The translations under genes and the position numbers were made by a program. Below are positions 1 to 7,829 of a stretch of 64,000 nt of DNA, one piece after another. The stretch covers positions 62,001 through 126,000 of the forward strand of contig NZ_JACJMB010000003.1 in assembly GCF_016902615.1 (NCBI RefSeq), written 5' to 3'. The notes under the pieces are model-generated. The model did not search any database and had not been told where the DNA came from. It was given only the letters and a program-made list of their open reading frames with translations. The stretch comes from Collinsella tanakaei. GTDB taxonomy: Bacteria; Actinomycetota; Coriobacteriia; Coriobacteriales; Coriobacteriaceae. The stretch's first letter is position 1. The number at the start of each line of letters is the position of its first letter.

Positions 1-1
1 G

Positions 2-208
2 CCCTGCATGGGCATGCGCTCCACCACAAGCGAAAGCATCTACCGCCGCTGGACCCGTCGCTTCAGGAACCTGAAGCGCCTCTTCCGCGGCGGCAAGGGC
101 GCGCTGGAGCGTCCCGCCGGCATCGAGTACCACCCGAAGCGCAAGCCTGTAGCATCGTCTTCGTCCGACAAAGATTCTAAGAGCGCGGAGGACACGCGCT
201 CCTCTTAA
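2..208 (+). CDS. C-terminal end of an unidentified protein (partial)
   Basis: This reading frame is open from the window edge to a TAA at 206-208, so it is probably the tail of a gene that starts upstream. Internal ATGs at 8 and 14 exist, but no ribosome binding site can be judged. The visible part is strongly basic (RRWTRRFRNLKRLFRGGK, residues ~15-32 from the first Met) and ends in a Ser/Lys/Asp-rich tail. That would suit a cytoplasmic tail, but no family is recognisable. Its stop codon overlaps the stop of the convergent membrane-protein gene by about four bases. Low certainty on function; moderate that it is coding. Confidence 0.4.
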   Translation, partial: PCMGMRSTTSESIYRRWTRRFRNLKRLFRGGKGALERPAGIEYHPKRKPVASSSSDKDSKSAEDTRSS

Positions 209-618
209 GCGTCAGAGCCCTTGAGCGTAAAGCCCGTCAGTGCCCCCAGCAGCGTCGTTGCCCACGGAAGGATTGAGCTGCCGATTTGCCCTAACGCGAG
301 CACAAGAACACCACGAACCTCGCCGGCAGGCAGCACCAAACATGTAGCATACAGCGCGATAGGCGCCACAAGCACTACCGCATCCGCAATCCGAACCAGT
401 CGCCGGGCGCGCTCTCCCCTGCTCGATGCACCGAACAGCGAGGCGACAAACAGCGCCGATGAGAAGCAAAAGGCGGGACGGAACACGAGAAGTTGGAGCA
501 CCGAGGGAAACAGCCAGTAATGCACCGTCATCCAGTCGGTCAGCACAAGCTTGTACAACACCAGATAGACAAGCGAAATGACAGCGATGAGCGCCGAGAC
601 AAGACGAACGCGCCTCAT
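205..618 (-). CDS. Small multi-pass membrane protein
   Basis: 137 aa from the ATG at 618. I chose this start over an in-frame upstream codon because GGGAGGTG lies just before it with correct spacing. The protein begins MRRVRLVSALIAVISLVYL and has about four hydrophobic segments separated by short basic or polar loops (around residues 5-25, 40-60, 75-100 and 110-130). No catalytic motif or recognised family is visible. It is convergent with the fragment at the window edge and precedes a long inverted-repeat element. Role unknown. Confidence 0.6.
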   Translation of the reverse strand: MRRVRLVSALIAVISLVYLVLYKLVLTDWMTVHYWLFPSVLQLLVFRPAFCFSSALFVASLFGASSRGERARRLVRIADAVVLVAPIALYATCLVLPAGEVRGVLVLALGQIGSSILPWATTLLGALTGFTLKGSDA

Positions 619-869
619 GATGCACCTCCCGGTTCCTGTTGTCGGGATTATACCCGGGATTCCGCGTGCGCCCCATCCTCGTGCGTCCCCATCCACTCCA
701 AGCCAAGCGACTGACACCAGGACTTTGAACCCGGACGATAACCCCTGATGCGCTACACACGGACGAACTGTAGAGCGTCAGTCTCACGACACCGCCCCAA
801 ACGCCACCAACCGTCAGCGCAGGCGTTCTGACAGAAGGTATTCGCAAGAACAACCGCATCCGAGAACGT

Positions 870-1028
870 GAAGGTGCCACTTTCGGTACTTTTTCAGAAC
901 CCTCCTGAGTAGACTTAGAAAACGGCCAAAACGATATAACCTTCTACCTGCAGGTTTGTTCTTTCAGCCTCAGCCAGATACGCCGTCTTCACCGAACGGC
1001 TCGAAAAAGTACTGAACGTGGCACCTTC
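870..1028. repeat. Long inverted-repeat element, copy A (159 bp)
   Basis: The arms are 870-895 and 1003-1028, complementary at 24 of 26 positions. The second copy lies at 36681-36848. The copies share the arm core CACTTTC-GTACTTTTT, the internal block AAACGGCCAAAACGATA (at ~930 here), a TACCTGC block, and TACGC..TCTTCACC before the right arm. The outermost stem bases differ between copies, yet pairing is kept within each. It lies in the gap between the small membrane protein and the GGGtGRT operon terminator. It could be a MITE-like mobile element or a structured RNA gene. No convincing ORF lies inside. Confidence 0.75.
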
Positions 1029-1107
1029 TCGTTTTGGCGAGGTTGATCTCGCTGCGTCGGCATGGAAATTCGTCGTCCGAGGCCCTTCCTTGGGTCCGCC
1101 GGCCATG

Positions 1108-1145
1108 AAAAAAACCGCCCGGGCAGCGAGAGCTACCCGGGCGGC
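1108..1145 (-). terminator. Intrinsic terminator of the GGGtGRT operon
   Basis: On the minus strand a GC-rich hairpin (CCGCCCGGGTA paired with TGCCCGGGCGG) is followed by six or more T residues. It lies about 40 bases after the stop codon of the GGGtGRT gene. Confidence 0.85.
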
Positions 1146-1183
1146 ACGATGACAGCAGATGCCGTCAGCCAGTTGTCAATCGC

Positions 1184-2188
1184 TTACGCGTTCAGCGCGG
1201 CGTTGATCGCGACGGCGCAGGCGACGGTGGCACCGACCATGGGGTTGTTGCCCATGCCGATGAGGCCCATCATGTCGACGTGCGCAGGCACCGAGGAGGA
1301 GCCGGCGAACTGGGCGTCGGAGTGCATACGACCCATGGTGTCGGTCATGCCGTAGGAGGCGGGGCCGGCAGCCATGTTGTCCGGGTGCAGGGTACGGCCG
1401 GTACCGCCACCGGAGGCCACGGAGAAGTACTTCTTGCCGGCGGCCAGGCGCTCCTTCTTGTAGGTGCCCGCAACGGGGTGCTGGAAGCGCGTGGGGTTGG
1501 TGGAGTTACCGGTGATCGAGATGTCGACGTTCTCGTGCCACATGATGGCAACGCCCTCGCGGACGTCGTCGGCGCCGTAGCAGTTGACCTCGGCGCGCGG
1601 GCCGTCGGAGTACGGGATGGTCTCGACGATCTTGAGCTCGCCCGTGAAGTAATCGAACTGAGTCTTCACGTAGGTGAAGCCGTTGATGCGGGCGATGATC
1701 TGAGCGGCGTCCTTGCCGAGGCCGTTCAGGATGACACGCAGCGGCTTCTTGCGGGCCTTGTTGGCGTTCATAGCGATGCCGATAGCGCCCTCAGCGGCCG
1801 CGAAGGACTCGTGACCGGCCAAAAACGCGAAGCACTCGGTGTCGTCGCCGAGCAGCATGGCGCCCAGGTTGCCGTGGCCCAGACCGACCTTGCGGTCCTC
1901 GGCGACGGAGCCGGGCACGCAGAAGGCCTGCAGGCCCTCGCCGATGATAGCGGCGGCCTCAGAAGCGGTCTTGGCACCCTTCTTGATGGCGAGAGCGCAA
2001 CCGAGGGTGTAGGCCCACTTGGCGTTCTCGAACGCGATGGACTGGACGCCTGCGACGATCTCGCGCGGGTCGATGCCCTTGTCCTGGCAGATCTGCAGAG
2101 CCTCCTCGAGGGAGGAGATGCCGTTCTCGGCGAGGCAGGCATTGATCTTGTCGATGCGGCGCTCGTAACCTTCGAAGCTAACAGCCAT
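1184..2188 (-). CDS. GGGtGRT protein
   Basis: 334 aa. It carries the family's name motif GGGTGRTLHPDNMAAGP near residues 268-284, followed by a Gly/Met-rich C-terminal region (MDTMGRMHSDAQ, MMGLIGMGNNPMVGATV). The biochemical role of the family is not established. Established association: it occurs next to a NifU/IscU-like Fe-S scaffold gene, as here. ATG at 2188 is preceded by GGGAGGG at good spacing. It is the second gene of a two-gene operon, 18 bp downstream of the scaffold gene, and ends before a strong terminator. Length looks complete. I infer a role connected with Fe-S cluster assembly or a cluster-dependent process. Confidence 0.9.
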   Translation of the reverse strand: MAVSFEGYERRIDKINACLAENGISSLEEALQICQDKGIDPREIVAGVQSIAFENAKWAYTLGCALAIKKGAKTASEAAAIIGEGLQAFCVPGSVAEDRKVGLGHGNLGAMLLGDDTECFAFLAGHESFAAAEGAIGIAMNANKARKKPLRVILNGLGKDAAQIIARINGFTYVKTQFDYFTGELKIVETIPYSDGPRAEVNCYGADDVREGVAIMWHENVDISITGNSTNPTRFQHPVAGTYKKERLAAGKKYFSVASGGGTGRTLHPDNMAAGPASYGMTDTMGRMHSDAQFAGSSSVPAHVDMMGLIGMGNNPMVGATVACAVAINAALNA

Positions 2189-2206
2189 TGTTCTTTCCCT
2201 CCCTTT

Positions 2207-2941
2207 CTACTCGTGAACCGGGAACACGGACTCGACGGTGTGGGTCTCCTCGTCGGTACGAGGATCGATGTACTTGGCAGCGGCCTCCCACTGACCATAG
2301 TGACCCATAGCGCCAGCGATGGCGTCCTCAGGCGTGGCGCCCTTCTTGAGGGCGTCGGTGAACTTGCCGAGGTTCAGGAACTCGAACGCGATGATCTCGT
2401 TCTTGTCGTTGAGTGCCATGCGGGTGACATAGCCCTGGGCGAGCTCGAGGTAACGAGCGCCCTTGGCCTTGGTGCCGAACATGGTGCCGATCTGGGAGCG
2501 CAGGCCCTTGCCGAGGTCGTCGAGGGAGGAGCCCACGGGCAGGCCGCCCTCGGAGAACGCGGTCTGGCTGCGGCCGTACACGATCTGCAGGAAGATCTCG
2601 CGCATGGCGACGTTGATGGCGTCGCAGACGAGGTCCGTGTTCAGGGCCTCGAGGATGGTCTTACCGGGAAGGATCTCGGAGGCCATGGCCGCGGAATGGG
2701 TCATGCCCGAGCAACCGAGGGTCTCGACGAGGCACTCCTCGATGATGCCCTCCTTGACGTTCAGCGTGAGCTTGCAGGCGCCCTGCTGGGGAGCGCACCA
2801 ACCAACACCGTGCGTGAGGCCGGAGATGTCGGAAATCTCCTTGGCCTGCACCCACTTGCCCTCCTCGGGGATGGGCGCGGGGCCGTGGTATGCGCCCTTG
2901 GCGACAGGGCACATGTTCTCCACTTCTGCTGTGTACTGCAT
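2207..2941 (-). CDS. NifU/IscU-like iron-sulfur cluster scaffold protein
   Basis: 244 aa from ATG 2941, chosen because AGAGGAGAGG precedes it and the further upstream codon has no ribosome site. Conserved cysteines are visible in CAPQQGACKL (~residues 50-59) and TLGCSGMTHS (~75-84), the places where NifU/IscU-type scaffolds hold a nascent cluster. The remaining ~150 residues form an extension seen in anaerobe versions. The gene is first in an operon with the GGGtGRT gene. No cysteine desulfurase is in the neighbourhood, so the sulfur donor must be elsewhere. The scaffold assignment is from the cysteine pattern and context; binding of a cluster is inferred. Confidence 0.85.
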   Translation of the reverse strand: MQYTAEVENMCPVAKGAYHGPAPIPEEGKWVQAKEISDISGLTHGVGWCAPQQGACKLTLNVKEGIIEECLVETLGCSGMTHSAAMASEILPGKTILEALNTDLVCDAINVAMREIFLQIVYGRSQTAFSEGGLPVGSSLDDLGKGLRSQIGTMFGTKAKGARYLELAQGYVTRMALNDKNEIIAFEFLNLGKFTDALKKGATPEDAIAGAMGHYGQWEAAAKYIDPRTDEETHTVESVFPVHE

Positions 2942-3233
2942 GCCTCTCCTCTCTTTCGTGTTCAATCCCCATCGGCTCAAGGCGACCTGAAACCGACGGG
3001 GCACTGACATGCATATTCATTTTACCGCGAATACGGGCCGGCGAATTCGTGGAGAGGCGTCGAATTTGAGGCGGAAGGTCGGATTCCGGTCGGGGGCGCA
3101 CGGCACCTGCGGCGACGCGGCCCGCCGCTCACGGGGCGGTGGGCGCCGCCGCGAGGTTCCCTGGCACCTTTCGCCCCCATTCGGGCACAATGGGAACCGG
3201 CAAGGACCGCCCCGACCGCAAAGGACCCACGCG

Positions 3234-4790
3234 ATGCCCCATGACCACGACCGCATACGGACCGGCACCACCGACGTGCTCGTCATCGGATCCGGCATAG
3301 CGGGATGCTGCGCCGCCGTCGAGGCCGCGCGCGCCGGCGCGCGCGTGACCATCGCGTGCGCCGGCGCCCTCTTCTCGGGGTCGAGCTTCTTTCCGGGAAC
3401 CTGGGGGCTGGGCCTGATCGGCCCTGTGGACGATGGGGACGCGGGGGACCTCGTCGACACCATCTGCCGGGTGGGCTGCGGCGCGGCGGACCGCGACCTC
3501 GCGGAAACGCTCGTCGACGGCATCCGGCCGTCCATGGCGTGGCTCGAGGGGCTCGGCGTGGAGCTCAAGCGGCCCCAAAGCGAGCGGTCGGCGCGCGAGG
3601 CCGCCTTCATCCCCTGCTTCGACCATAAAAGGCGCCTGTGGCGCGGGCTTACCCGCGACAGCATGCAGCGCGCCTTCGCCCGGGCCTTCGAGGGACTGGG
3701 CGTGCGCATCCTTGCGCGCTGCGAGCTCATGGACCTCATCGAGTCCGACGGGGACGCGGGGGCGCGCATCGTCGGCGCCGTGCTGCTCGACCGCGACGGA
3801 ATGCGCTTTCTCGAGCTGGGCGCACGCGCCGTGGTGCTCGCGGCGGGCGGTACCGGCGGCCTGTTCGAGCGCAGCCTCACCTCGCGCGACGCTCTGAGCT
3901 CATCCCACGGCATCGCGCTCGCCCACGGATGCGGGCTCGTGAACATCGAGTTCATGCAGATGATGCCAGGGCTCATCGCGCCTAGGCGCGGCATCGTGTT
4001 CAACGAGAAGAGCTTCCGCTTCGCCCGTATGGACCCGCAGCCCGACGCGGACCTGCTCGAGATGCGCGCGACCTACGGCCCCTTCACCTGCCGCCTGCCG
4101 TCTTGCGCGATCGACCTCGCCATCGACCGCGCGGGGGCCGAGGGCCTGGCGGTGCGCTACCGCTTCCCCAAAGACGATGTTCCCGAGTTCGTGAGGACGT
4201 TTTGCGACTGGCTCGAGCGTGAGCAGGGCATAGCTCCTGACGAGGAGCTCCGCATCGCCATGTACGCGCACGCGGCCAACGGCGGCATACGCATCGACGC
4301 GGACGGCTTCACCGGGGTCGCCGGCCTGTACGCCGCCGGAGAGGTCTGCGGCGGCATGCACGGGGCGGACCGCATCGGCGGCCTGTCGAGCGCCAACGGC
4401 CTCGTGTACGGCAGGCGCGCGGGGCGCGCGGCGGCCGCGTGGGCGACGAGCGCGCCGGCGCCCGCCCGGGGAGCTTCCCGCGGCGTGCCAGCAGAGGGGC
4501 TGGACGACGAGGCGGCGCGCGCCCTCACCGCCCGCATGCGGCGAACCATGAGCGCGCACGCCATGATCTTCCGTACGGACACGGGCCTCGCGCAGGCGCT
4601 CGCCGACATCGATGCGATCGGCGGGGAGCTCGAGCGCAGAGGGGTACCCGCGTCGGGCGATGCGGCATCTGTCGGCCGTGCCATCCGCCTGCGCTCGCAG
4701 CTCACCCTCGCCCGGGCGATGCTTACCGCCATGCGCGAGCGCACCGCGAGCGCAGGATCGCACTACCGCGCAGACGAGCCGCGCCGATGA
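3234..4790 (+). CDS. FAD-binding protein, fumarate reductase / L-aspartate oxidase family
   Basis: 518 aa from ATG 3234, preceded by AAAGGA. A Rossmann dinucleotide-binding motif GSGIAGCCAA lies at ~residues 19-28. The family's substrate-domain signature (HGIALAHGCGLVNIEFMQMM) lies near 225-244. The late FAD motif, GLYAAGEVCGGMHGADRIGG, lies near 365-384. These order as in NadB, FrdA and SdhA. No covalent-flavin histidine context is obvious and the C-terminal helical domain is short, so it may be a soluble oxidoreductase. No nadA or nadC and no Fe-S subunit adjoin it, leaving L-aspartate oxidase and a stand-alone fumarate-reductase-like enzyme both possible. A 21-bp-arm inverted repeat follows the stop. 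Confidence 0.75.
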   Translation: MPHDHDRIRTGTTDVLVIGSGIAGCCAAVEAARAGARVTIACAGALFSGSSFFPGTWGLGLIGPVDDGDAGDLVDTICRVGCGAADRDLAETLVDGIRPSMAWLEGLGVELKRPQSERSAREAAFIPCFDHKRRLWRGLTRDSMQRAFARAFEGLGVRILARCELMDLIESDGDAGARIVGAVLLDRDGMRFLELGARAVVLAAGGTGGLFERSLTSRDALSSSHGIALAHGCGLVNIEFMQMMPGLIAPRRGIVFNEKSFRFARMDPQPDADLLEMRATYGPFTCRLPSCAIDLAIDRAGAEGLAVRYRFPKDDVPEFVRTFCDWLEREQGIAPDEELRIAMYAHAANGGIRIDADGFTGVAGLYAAGEVCGGMHGADRIGGLSSANGLVYGRRAGRAAAAWATSAPAPARGASRGVPAEGLDDEAARALTARMRRTMSAHAMIFRTDTGLAQALADIDAIGGELERRGVPASGDAASVGRAIRLRSQLTLARAMLTAMRERTASAGSHYRADEPRR

Positions 4791-4796
4791 CCGCCG

Positions 4797-4848
4797 GCAC
4801 GAGGCCCCCGCCCGGCACACCCGTGCATGCCGGGCCGGGGCCTCGTGC
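4797..4848. repeat. 52-bp inverted repeat after the FAD-protein gene
   Basis: Arms 4797-4817 and 4828-4848 pair over 21 bp with a single mismatch around a 10-base loop. There is no T-tract on the plus strand, so it may be a transcript-end stabiliser or a factor-dependent stop rather than a classical terminator. Confidence 0.6.
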
Positions 4849-4866
4849 ATACGCTCGAGCGGCATG

Positions 4867-4888
4867 AAAAAAGCCCCGTTGCCGGGGC
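4867..4888 (-). terminator. Intrinsic terminator of the tRNA operon
   Basis: On the minus strand GCCCCG-GCAA-CGGGGC is followed by six T residues, 14 bases after the last tRNA-Lys. Confidence 0.9.
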
Positions 4889-4901
4889 GTTAAATCGAAG
4901 A

Positions 4902-4978
4902 TGGTGGACCGTCAGGGATTCGAACCCTGGACCTTGGGATTAAGAGTCCCCTGCTCTAGCCAGCTGAGCTAACGGTCC
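4902..4978 (-). tRNA. tRNA-Lys (CTT), copy 1
   Basis: 77 nt including an encoded CCA. The acceptor stem GGACCGT pairs with ACGGTCC, the anticodon loop CTCTTAA gives anticodon CTT (codon AAG), and the T-loop is TTCGAAT. It is identical to the copy at 5010-5086. It is the last gene of a His-Lys-Lys operon. Confidence 0.95.
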
Positions 4979-5009
4979 ATATATGACCTCGTCGAGAGGA
5001 AAGCATGGA

Positions 5010-5086
5010 TGGTGGACCGTCAGGGATTCGAACCCTGGACCTTGGGATTAAGAGTCCCCTGCTCTAGCCAGCTGAGCTAACGGTCC
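5010..5086 (-). tRNA. tRNA-Lys (CTT), copy 2
   Basis: Identical in sequence to the 4902-4978 copy, including the encoded CCA. It lies 31 bases upstream of that copy in the same transcript. The tandem duplication fits a GC-rich genome that uses AAG heavily. Confidence 0.95.
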
Positions 5087-5113
5087 ATGACATGCTGTGC
5101 GCAAGAGAGAGGA

Positions 5114-5191
5114 TGGGGTGGGTAAAGGGACTCGAACCCTCGACCTACGGGACCACAACCCGTCGCTCTAGCCAACTGAGCTACACCCACC
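5114..5191 (-). tRNA. tRNA-His (GTG)
   Basis: 78 nt counting the extra 5' G (position -1, at 5191) that pairs with C73, a hallmark of tRNA-His, and an encoded CCA. Anticodon loop TTGTGGT gives GTG. It is first in the His-Lys-Lys operon. Confidence 0.95.
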
Positions 5192-5219
5192 ATGTGCCCC
5201 TCTTGCAAAGCGCTTGATT

Positions 5220-5248
5220 ATTATGCACGCAGAACCGTGGCGATGCAA
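5220..5248 (-). promoter_or_regulatory. Probable promoter of the tRNA-His-Lys-Lys operon
   Basis: Minus strand: TTGCAT (5248-5243), 17-base spacer, CATAAT (5225-5220). It sits about 30 bases upstream of the tRNA-His 5' end, a normal distance for a processed leader. Confidence 0.55.
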
Positions 5249-5358
5249 GCATCTTTTTCAAAAAAGTTCACGTGCTGCATACAGCACCCACCGATCCGCC
5301 CAAACACCCTGTTTTACCTGCTAGAACCTTTCCTTCTGCCGACATCTCGCCCAGCGCG

Positions 5359-5474
5359 GCGCGACGGACGTCCGCCCGACCTCGCCCGCAGCCGCAAGCC
5401 CGGCGCCGCCCGCACGTGCCGGGGGCGTACATTCATGGCCCGTGCCCAGACGAAGCGCGACGGAGGTCCGCCCG
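5359..5474. repeat. Imperfect direct repeat in a gene-free GC-rich stretch
   Basis: The segments 5359-5378 and 5455-5474 match at 19 of 20 positions and both follow a GCCCAG. The repeated core contains GGACGTCC in the first copy. They lie in the ~460-base gap between the tRNA operon promoter and the SGNH esterase gene. Otherwise I see no gene, terminator or recognisable RNA in the gap. It may hold the regulatory region of the esterase gene. Confidence 0.4.
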
Positions 5475-5710
5475 CACGCGCAGGGGTGCGGCCCGGGCGC
5501 CCCCTGCGCGCGCCTGCGCCCCGCGGGGCCCCGGCGACCGCCTCCCCACCCAAATTGGCGCCCATTCGGCGGTGCTGGACCCAACACTCCTTCGATATCG
5601 TGGGACATGGCAGGACAATACCCGACGATGCGCCGCCCCTGCCATGCGGGTCCGTCCATCGGCACGCCTGACCTCGCATGTCGCGCGCATCCACGACGAG
5701 AGGAGACGAT

Positions 5711-7204
5711 ATGGGAAAACGATTCCTTGCCGCCCTGGCGTGTATCGCCGCGATACTCGCCATGATCCCGTCGTTCGCCGTGGCGAACGATACCGCGGAG
5801 AAGACGTATCTCGCGCTGGGTGACAGCATCTCGACCGGATACGGGCTCGACGGCGAGGGCGCCGTCTCGTTCGTCAACATCTTCTCCGGCGAGAACGGTC
5901 TCACCGCAGACCCCACGTACGCGCGCGACGGCATGACCTCCTCCGAGCTCTGCGCCCTCATCGCCGATGAGGACGCGGCCGCGCGCGTGGCGGCGGCCGA
6001 CGTCATCACCGTCACCGTCGGGAGCAACGACATGCTCGGCGCGCTGTACGGCTATGTCGCGAGCGCCTGGAGCGCCGCCAACCCCGACGCGCCCCTGACC
6101 GGCGACGAGATCCAGCAGATCCTCGCCGGCGACCGCGACCTGCAGACCAAGCTCGCCCTCATCGAGTTCGCGAGCGGGCAGCTTGCGACCTTCGCCGCCT
6201 CGGACGAGGCGAGCTCGGCGCTCGCGGAGCTCACCGCCAACCTGACGGCCGTCGTCACGGGCATCCGCACCCTCAACCCCGACGTGCGGCTGCTCGTCGC
6301 CAACCTGTACAACCCCTACGGCCATCTCGCGCAGAGCATGGCGGGAAGCGCCTGGGCGGAGACGGGCCTTGCCATCTCGGCCGGCTTCGACGCCGCCACG
6401 TCGGCCGTGAACGCCGTCATCGAGGCGGGCGCCGCCACGGGCACCTATGCGGTGGCCGACCTCCACACCGCGATCGCCGACGCCTCCGAGAACCCCTGCA
6501 ACGCGGGCATCGAGATCGTCTCGTACGACCCGTCCGCCATCGACATCGACCTCGACTTCCACCCCAACGCCTACGGCCACGGCCTCATCGCCGATGAGTT
6601 CACCCGCGCGCTGCACCCCTCCTACGCCTATGCCGACGTCGAGCCCGGCGCCTGGTACGTCGACGCCATCGACTGGGCGATCGCGGCAGGCGTGCTCGGC
6701 GGGTACGGCGACGCCGGCGTGATGGGCCCCACAGACCCGCTCACCCGCGCCCAATTCGCCGAGATGCTCTGGCGCATCGCGCAGAAGCCCGAGGCGGACA
6801 GCTCCGTGCTCGAGGGCTTCGCCGACGTCGACCTCGACGCCTGGTATGTCGACTCCCTCTCCTGGGCGATCTCGATGGGCCTTCTCGGCGGCTACACCGA
6901 CGGCTCCGGCCTCATGGCGCCCGACGCCGCGCTGACCCGCGAGCAGCTCGCGGTCGTGCTCGAGCGCCTCGCCGCCTCGAGCGGCCAGGACACCTCCGCG
7001 CGCGCCGACCTGAGCGCGTTCCCCGATGCCGACACCGTCTCCACGTGGGCCGTCGACGCCGTGTCCTGGGCGGTCGCGACCGGCGTCGTCCAGGGCGTCG
7101 AGACGCCCGACGGCACCCGCGTGCTCGCGCCGCTCAACACGACCCGTCGTGCGGAAGCGGCCGCGGTGCTCATGCGCATCATGACCGTCACCGACGTCGA
7201 GTAG
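5711..7204 (+). CDS. Secreted SGNH/GDSL-family esterase with three SLH domains
   Basis: 497 aa from ATG 5711 (GAGAGGAGA before it). A signal peptide is clear: MGKRF, a hydrophobic stretch to ~residue 22, and an AVA-type cleavage site. The SGNH hydrolase blocks are present: GDSIS with nucleophile Ser39, VGSND with the block III Asn, and DFHP with Asp282 and His284 completing the triad. From ~residue 305 to the end are three S-layer homology repeats (each with WY/AVDAIDWA and GG motifs, ~60 residues apart), which bind secondary cell-wall polymers and would anchor the enzyme to the cell surface. Substrate is unknown; an acyl or acetyl ester is likely. No operon partner. Confidence 0.88.
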   Translation: MGKRFLAALACIAAILAMIPSFAVANDTAEKTYLALGDSISTGYGLDGEGAVSFVNIFSGENGLTADPTYARDGMTSSELCALIADEDAAARVAAADVITVTVGSNDMLGALYGYVASAWSAANPDAPLTGDEIQQILAGDRDLQTKLALIEFASGQLATFAASDEASSALAELTANLTAVVTGIRTLNPDVRLLVANLYNPYGHLAQSMAGSAWAETGLAISAGFDAATSAVNAVIEAGAATGTYAVADLHTAIADASENPCNAGIEIVSYDPSAIDIDLDFHPNAYGHGLIADEFTRALHPSYAYADVEPGAWYVDAIDWAIAAGVLGGYGDAGVMGPTDPLTRAQFAEMLWRIAQKPEADSSVLEGFADVDLDAWYVDSLSWAISMGLLGGYTDGSGLMAPDAALTREQLAVVLERLAASSGQDTSARADLSAFPDADTVSTWAVDAVSWAVATGVVQGVETPDGTRVLAPLNTTRRAEAAAVLMRIMTVTDVE

Positions 7205-7349
7205 CGTCTGTGAGATAGCGCCCGCGCGCATCTGAGCGAATCGACGGGCTGCAGCGGCGGCGCCCCCGGAAGGCGCCCGGCTGCAGCCCGTCTTCCGTGC
7301 GCATGGAAACCCGGCAGGGCGCGTCCCTTCGCGCCCTGCCGGCGCGCCC

Positions 7350-7823
7350 CTACGACGACTCCCGCCGACGCCGCAGGCGATAGAAGGCGCCCCGGATAAG
7401 GACGCCGGCAGCCGCGCCGCCACAGTCGAGCGCGACGTCGGTCACCTGGCCGGACCTACCCGGCACGAACAGCTGGATGCCCTCGTCGATCGAGGCGACC
7501 AGCACCAAGACGGCGGCGATCACCAGCGCGCGGCCGCCCGTGCGGCGCGCCCCCGGGTCGATCGCCTGCGACACCAGGACGCCGAGCGCGGCGTACTCCA
7601 TCGCGTGGGCGCATTTGCGCACCGCGAAGTTCGTCACCCAGCCGCTGGCCAGCCCCAACGCATCGAGCGCCGAGCGCAGGCCGTCGACCACCGACAGGCT
7701 CAGCGCGGAGCTGCCGGTGCCGGGCACGAGCGACGCGCCCCAGATGCAGGCGACCATCGCGCAGGATGCGATGCAGAACGGCAGCGAGATGCCACCGGGC
7801 ATATGGAAGGTTCGGCGGGCCAA
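7350..7823 (-). CDS. VanZ-like family membrane protein
   Basis: 157 aa. The VanZ-like pattern is visible: RKCAHAMEYAALGVL (~residues 69-83), DEGIQLFVPGRSGQVTD (~113-129), then a Gly-rich last helix and a basic C terminus. About four membrane helices. The reading frame opens with TTG at 7823; an ATG at 7802 (MPGGISLP) is an alternative, and neither has a convincing ribosome site. It starts six bases after the stop of the Pro/Ala-rich membrane-protein gene, so the two are probably co-transcribed. The family includes VanZ, linked to teicoplanin resistance in enterococci, but most members have no known role. Confidence 0.75.
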   Translation of the reverse strand: MARRTFHMPGGISLPFCIASCAMVACIWGASLVPGTGSSALSLSVVDGLRSALDALGLASGWVTNFAVRKCAHAMEYAALGVLVSQAIDPGARRTGGRALVIAAVLVLVASIDEGIQLFVPGRSGQVTDVALDCGGAAAGVLIRGAFYRLRRRRESS

Positions 7824-7829
7824 GAGTGC

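Noticed and set aside
5321-7423. 700-codon minus-strand frame across the SGNH esterase
   Set aside because: Antisense to a gene with clear motifs and signal peptide; composition is Gly/Arg/Val-rich without domains.
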